Of a stretch of 10,211 bases of DNA, positions 6,548 to 10,211 are shown one piece after another; the stretch's first letter is position 1; each line of letters starts with the position of its first letter. Position numbers and translations under genes: made by a program. Under the pieces are notes generated by a model. It searched no databases, had not been told where the DNA came from, and saw only the letters and a program-made list of their open reading frames with translations. This DNA comes from Solobacterium sp. (lineage in GTDB: Bacteria > Bacillota_I > Bacilli_A > Erysipelotrichales > Erysipelotrichaceae): positions 1-10,211 of the forward strand of contig JAEEYJ010000131.1 of the NCBI GenBank assembly GCA_016291725.1, read 5' to 3'.

Positions 6548-7552
6548 ATGAAAAAGAAAGTATTCTCTGCTCTGCTGGCACTTGCTATGCTGGCAGGCTG
6601 CTCCAACGGCGGCGACGGTGGCGAAACACCTGCTGACGATGGTGCAAAGACGTACAACGTCGGTGTATCGATCTATGATTACAACGATAACTTCATGACA
6701 CTGTACCGTAACGAGATCGAAGCTTACTTCAAGACTCTGGAGACAGACGAAGTGAAGTACAACGTTACCATCGTTGACGGTAAGAACGACATGGCTGAAC
6801 AGACAAACCAGGTCGAGAACTTCATTACACAGGGCATGGATGTCATCATCCTGAACCTCGTACAGACATCTTCCGCTGATGCTGTCATCGACAAGGTCGT
6901 TGCGGCTGAAATCCCGCTGGTTCTGATCAACCGTGAGCCGATGGGAACAGACGGTGATATGTCCTACAAGGGCATCCTGGACAATGCGACTGTTTGCTAC
7001 ATCGGTGCTGATGCCCGTCAGTCCGGTACATTCCAGGGTGAGATCGTTGCTGAACTGCCGGATCACGGCGATATCAACGGCGATGGCAAGATTTCCTACA
7101 TCATGATCGAAGGCGATCCTGAGAACGTCGATGCTCAGTACCGTACAGAGTTCTCCATCAAGGCTCTGACAGACGCCGGCTACGAAGTCGAGTGCCTGGC
7201 TGACCAGGTTGGTAACTGGAAGCAGGAAAACGGCCAGACAATCTGCGCGAACGCTCTGGCTCAGTATGGTGATGATATCGAAGTCGTATTCTGCAACAAC
7301 GATGCAATGGCACTGGGTGCCTATGCTGCGATCGAGGCTGCAGGCCGTACAGTAGGTGAGGATATTTACCTGCTCGGTGTTGACGCTCTGGCTGAGTGCG
7401 TTGAAATGGTCGAGAACGGTACAATGACAGGTACAGTTCTGAATGACCACATCGGTCAGTCCCACACAGCAGTTGATGTAGCTGTCAAGGCTCTCAACGG
7501 CGATGCGCTGGACAACTACTACTGGGTTGACTACGTAAAGGTCACAAAATAA
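6548..7552 (+). CDS. mglB: Galactose/glucose-binding lipoprotein of ABC importer
   Basis: The start at 6548 is set by AGGAGG (6536-6541) and by a lipoprotein signal with lipobox LAGC (lipidated C18) in the 334-residue product. It captures galactose or glucose at the outer membrane face and passes it to MglC. Comparison with E. coli MglB from memory finds every sugar contact: D47 (YNDNF), N103 (LNLV), D195 and R199 (DAQYR), stacking W224, N251 (CNND), D279 (GVDAL) and N299 (TVLND). The calcium loop is also intact: DINGDGKIS (175-183), with the distant ligand E245 (IEVV). This supports a glucose/galactose protein over ribose or xylose binders. Its Thr codons are mostly ACA (17 of 21 by hand count), unlike its neighbours, as expected for a very abundant protein. 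A terminator follows it directly. Confidence 0.95.
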   Translation: MKKKVFSALLALAMLAGCSNGGDGGETPADDGAKTYNVGVSIYDYNDNFMTLYRNEIEAYFKTLETDEVKYNVTIVDGKNDMAEQTNQVENFITQGMDVIILNLVQTSSADAVIDKVVAAEIPLVLINREPMGTDGDMSYKGILDNATVCYIGADARQSGTFQGEIVAELPDHGDINGDGKISYIMIEGDPENVDAQYRTEFSIKALTDAGYEVECLADQVGNWKQENGQTICANALAQYGDDIEVVFCNNDAMALGAYAAIEAAGRTVGEDIYLLGVDALAECVEMVENGTMTGTVLNDHIGQSHTAVDVAVKALNGDALDNYYWVDYVKVTK

Positions 7553-7574
7553 TCTGATCCAGTAAATAAAATCC

Positions 7575-7606
7575 GGGGTAAGTCCATGGACTTACCCCTG
7601 TTTTTT
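7575..7606 (+). terminator. Strong hairpin terminator between mglB and mglA
   Basis: GGGGTAAGTC pairs with GACTTACCCC around a CATG loop (7575-7598, a perfect 10-bp stem), followed by TG and six T residues. It lies 22 nt after the mglB stop. Inside this operon it would trim most transcripts to mglB alone and let a fraction continue into mglA and mglC. The rest of this 120-nt gap holds no promoter I can defend. Confidence 0.88.
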
Positions 7607-7672
7607 GAATTATGATAGATTTACGGAGATTCAAGCGATTCACATCACACGAACAATATGGAGGATGGTTTT

Positions 7673-9187
7673 ATGTCTGAATATGTATTGGAGATGAAGG
7701 ATGTCTACAAGGCATTCCCGGGTGTTATCGCACTTAACCATGTAAAGCTGCAGCTTCGTCCGGGTACGGTTCATGCACTGATGGGTGAAAACGGTGCCGG
7801 AAAGTCTACACTGATGAAGTGTATGTTCGGCATCTACAGCATGGACGAGGGCGAGATCTACATTGATGGCCGGAAGACGGAGATTCATAATCCAAGCGAA
7901 GCGCTGGAAAAGGGAATTGCCATGGTCCATCAGGAACTGCAGCCGATTCCGGCACGTACCATCGGTGAGAATATCTATCTGGGCAGATATCCGATGAAGA
8001 AAGCCCTGGGGTTCATCCCCGTCGTTGACCACGCAAAAATGTATGAAGATGCGCAGCGTGTGCTCAAGGAAGTACGGATGGATTTCGATCCGCACATGAA
8101 ACTGGGCGAACTGAGTGTTTCCCAGATGCAGTCGGTGGAAATCGCCAAAGCGGTATCCGCGAACTGCCGGGTTCTGATCCTGGATGAGCCTACCTCATCA
8201 CTGACGCAGAACGAAGTCGAAGCGCTGTTCCGGATCATTGAGGATCTGAAGGCAAAGGGCGTAGCGATTGTCTATATCTCCCACAAGATGGACGAGATCC
8301 TGCGCATCAGCGATGAAGTGACGATCATGCGTGACGGACAGTATATCGGTACATGGGATGCGAAAGGCCTGACAACGGACTTCATCATTACCCAGATGGT
8401 CGGAAGAGAACTGACCAATCTGTATCCGCCGAGGGAGAATGTGCCCGGCGATGTCGTGTTTGAAGTGGATGATTTTACATCGATCAATCCCAAGAGCTTC
8501 CGCCATGTGAGCTTCAATGTCCGCAAATCTGAAATCCTCGGTGTAGCCGGTCTGGTCGGTGCACAGAGAACGGAACTGATGGAAGGAATCTTCGGCATCC
8601 GTTCCAAGACCTCCGGTACGGTCAAGTACATGGGCAAGGAACTGCATATCACCCAGCCCAAGACGGCGATCGACAACGGCATAGCGATGCTTACGGAAGA
8701 CAGGCGCGCTTCCGGCATCATGGGCGTGCTGTCCGTGGCGGACAACATCTCCATTGCTTCACTGAACCAGTATGTCGAGCACGGTATTGTACTCAACAAC
8801 AAGAAGATCGAAGAGCTGGTGCAGGAGAACATCAAAACGATGAACACTAAAACGCCTTCCAGCAAAACACCGATCTCATCGCTTTCCGGCGGAAACCAGC
8901 AGAAGGTGCTGATCGGCCGGTGGCTGGCCAACAATCCGGATGTGCTGATTCTGGATGAGCCGACCAGAGGCATCGACGTCGGTGCGAAATACGAGATCTA
9001 TACGATCATTGCCGATCTGGCAAAACAGGGCAAGAGCATCATTATGATCTCTTCCGAAATGGCAGAGCTGATCGGTATGTCCGACCGCATCATGGTCATG
9101 TGCGACGGCCGTGTCACCGGATTCATTGACGGCAAGGACGCGACGCAGGAAAACATCATGGAACTGGCAACCCAGTTTGAAGCATAG
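7673..9187 (+). CDS. mglA: Galactose/glucose ABC importer ATP-binding protein (two fused ATPase domains)
   Basis: This cytoplasmic ATPase powers sugar import. ATG 7673 is preferred because GGAGG (7660-7664) lies 8 nt upstream; the ATG at 7658 overlaps that site. The product is 504 residues, against 506 for E. coli MglA. ATPase domain 1 has Walker A GENGAGKST (38-46), signature LSVSQMQ (147-153), Walker B VLILDEP (D171, E172) and switch H204. Domain 2 has a degenerate Walker A (GLVGAQRTE, 293-301, without the Lys), a canonical LSGGNQQ signature (404-410), Walker B D428-E429 and SSE in place of the switch His. Such one-sided degeneration is normal for the sugar subfamily, so it is not damage. 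It sits between the binding-protein gene and the permease gene in the mglBAC order. Confidence 0.94.
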   Translation: MSEYVLEMKDVYKAFPGVIALNHVKLQLRPGTVHALMGENGAGKSTLMKCMFGIYSMDEGEIYIDGRKTEIHNPSEALEKGIAMVHQELQPIPARTIGENIYLGRYPMKKALGFIPVVDHAKMYEDAQRVLKEVRMDFDPHMKLGELSVSQMQSVEIAKAVSANCRVLILDEPTSSLTQNEVEALFRIIEDLKAKGVAIVYISHKMDEILRISDEVTIMRDGQYIGTWDAKGLTTDFIITQMVGRELTNLYPPRENVPGDVVFEVDDFTSINPKSFRHVSFNVRKSEILGVAGLVGAQRTELMEGIFGIRSKTSGTVKYMGKELHITQPKTAIDNGIAMLTEDRRASGIMGVLSVADNISIASLNQYVEHGIVLNNKKIEELVQENIKTMNTKTPSSKTPISSLSGGNQQKVLIGRWLANNPDVLILDEPTRGIDVGAKYEIYTIIADLAKQGKSIIMISSEMAELIGMSDRIMVMCDGRVTGFIDGKDATQENIMELATQFEA

Positions 9188-9203
9188 GCAAGGGGATAGG
9201 AAT

Positions 9204-10193
9204 ATGAAAAAGGTAATTGATTATTTGAAGGGTAATCCGATCGTCGTAATGCTGACGATTGTATCCATCATCGTCGGTTTTACAACACCGAACTTCTTTT
9301 CCTGGCGCAACTTCGGCAACCTGATGAGCAATACGGCTGTCCGTTTCATCATTGCGCTGGGCGTTTCCGGCTGTCTGATCACCAAGGGAACAGACCTGTC
9401 TGCAGGACGTCAGGTCGGTCTGGCTGCCTGCCTGGCCGGTATCCTGGTCCAGCGTGCTGACTATGCCGGCAGACAATTCGCGAATCTTCCGGAGTTCAAT
9501 ATGTTCGTTGCCCTGATCTTTGTCATCATCCTGGGTGTTATCATCGGCGGCATGAACGGTATGATCATCTCCCGGCTGAAGGTTCCTCCCTTCATCACCA
9601 CTCTGGGTACACAGACGATTGTCTATGGTCTGTGCCTGATCCTGACGGATGCTCAGCCGATCGGTGGATTCCGGGATACCTACATCAAGCTGATTACAGG
9701 CAGAATCGGATCGGCGAAAGGATTCCACCTGCCGTATCTGCTGTTTGTCGGGCTGGGCCTTGGTGTCCTGTTCTGGTTCATCTACAACAAGACACGCCAC
9801 GGCAAGTACATGTATGCGATCGGTGGAAACGAGACAGCAGCGGAAGTGTCCGGTGTCAACACCAAGAAGACAACCCTGATGATCTATGTGACTGCCGGCG
9901 TTATGTACGCGATTGCCGGATGGCTTCTGGCCGCGAAGTCGGGCGGAGCGTCCGCAGGCATGGGACAGGGCTATGAGCTGGAAGCCATTGCCGGATGTAC
10001 AATCGGCGGCGTATCCACTACCGGCGGTATCGGTACAGTACCGGGTGTTCTGGTCGGTGTCCTTGTATTTGAGCTTCTGAAGATTGTTCTGCAGTTCCTG
10101 GGTGTCAACCCGTACTACAACTACATTGTTCAGGGTATCGTTATCGTAACGGCTGTTGCGCTGGATATCAGAAAGAACATCAAAAAGAAATAG
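9204..10193 (+). CDS. mglC: Galactose/glucose ABC importer permease
   Basis: This integral membrane subunit forms the sugar path, presumably as a dimer with MglA. ATG 9204 is chosen because AAGGGG (9190-9195) lies 8 nt upstream, and the start follows the mglA stop by 16 nt. The open frame continues upstream into mglA in another frame, which is shadow. The 329-residue product (E. coli MglC is 336) has about eight or more hydrophobic segments. It shows the branched-chain/sugar permease (BPD_transp_2) motifs: GTDLSAGRQVG at 62-72, nearly identical to E. coli MglC, the cytoplasmic ATPase-contact loop GGNETAAEVSGVNTKK from 207, and GCTIGGVSTTGGIGTVPG near the end. The closeness of the GTDLSAGRQVG block favours MglC over RbsC or XylH. 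No terminator is visible in the last 18 bases, so the operon may continue. Confidence 0.94.
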   Translation: MKKVIDYLKGNPIVVMLTIVSIIVGFTTPNFFSWRNFGNLMSNTAVRFIIALGVSGCLITKGTDLSAGRQVGLAACLAGILVQRADYAGRQFANLPEFNMFVALIFVIILGVIIGGMNGMIISRLKVPPFITTLGTQTIVYGLCLILTDAQPIGGFRDTYIKLITGRIGSAKGFHLPYLLFVGLGLGVLFWFIYNKTRHGKYMYAIGGNETAAEVSGVNTKKTTLMIYVTAGVMYAIAGWLLAAKSGGASAGMGQGYELEAIAGCTIGGVSTTGGIGTVPGVLVGVLVFELLKIVLQFLGVNPYYNYIVQGIVIVTAVALDIRKNIKKK

Positions 10194-10211
10194 TTCTTCA
10201 AACAAAACCGA

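Noticed and set aside
7605..7633. Promoter in the mglB-mglA gap (TTGAAT at 7605)
   Set aside because: No acceptable -10 lies at the right distance; TATGAT at 7611 has no matching -35.
8549..8575. Missing Walker A lysine in the second MglA domain as a sign of gene decay
   Set aside because: A degenerate second ATPase site is normal for the sugar ABC ATPase subfamily, and the rest of the domain is intact.
9156..10205. Minus-strand open frame (349 codons) opposite mglC
   Set aside because: It is the mirror of a clearly conserved permease, with Asp/Gln-rich shadow composition.

Overview
The window (about half G+C) looks like chromosomal DNA from a low-to-mid-GC Firmicute, plausibly a gut Erysipelotrichia/Clostridia-type anaerobe. 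The reasons are strong AGGAGG-type ribosome binding sites, a CcpA-type cre sequence, a TFIIB-type zinc-ribbon membrane protein of the kind common in gut Clostridia, and Firmicute-like intrinsic terminators. The taxon is an inference. All genes lie on the + strand. I see no mobile elements, CRISPR arrays, tRNAs or rRNAs.

Layout. (1) 2-3178: the 3' part of a very large membrane protein. It has two extracytoplasmic Cache-like sensor regions in tandem, followed by a complete MscS-type channel module and a terminator. (2) 3235-5584: a tightly coupled pair (8-nt overlap) made of a double zinc-ribbon polytopic membrane protein and a secreted/anchored TPM-domain protein with a Gly/Ser-rich tail. (3) 5648-6400: gpmA, the 2,3-bisphosphoglycerate-dependent phosphoglycerate mutase, with its own good promoter and a strong terminator. 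(4) 6548-10193: an mglBAC-type galactose/glucose ABC importer (lipoprotein binding protein, double ATPase, permease). Its promoter region is rich in operator-like sequence: a perfect cre overlapping the -35, two 10-bp direct repeats one helical turn apart, and an inverted repeat at the predicted transcription start. A strong hairpin terminator sits between mglB and mglA.

How they fit together. MglB captures galactose or glucose outside the membrane, MglC carries it through, and MglA powers import. Glycolysis then uses GpmA. The mglB-mglA terminator and the biased codon use of mglB both fit a binding protein made in excess over its ATPase and permease. The zinc-ribbon/TPM pair probably has an envelope-related role that cannot be named from sequence. 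The least ordinary item is the channel with two Cache-like ectodomains, which could couple chemical sensing to a mechanosensitive pore.
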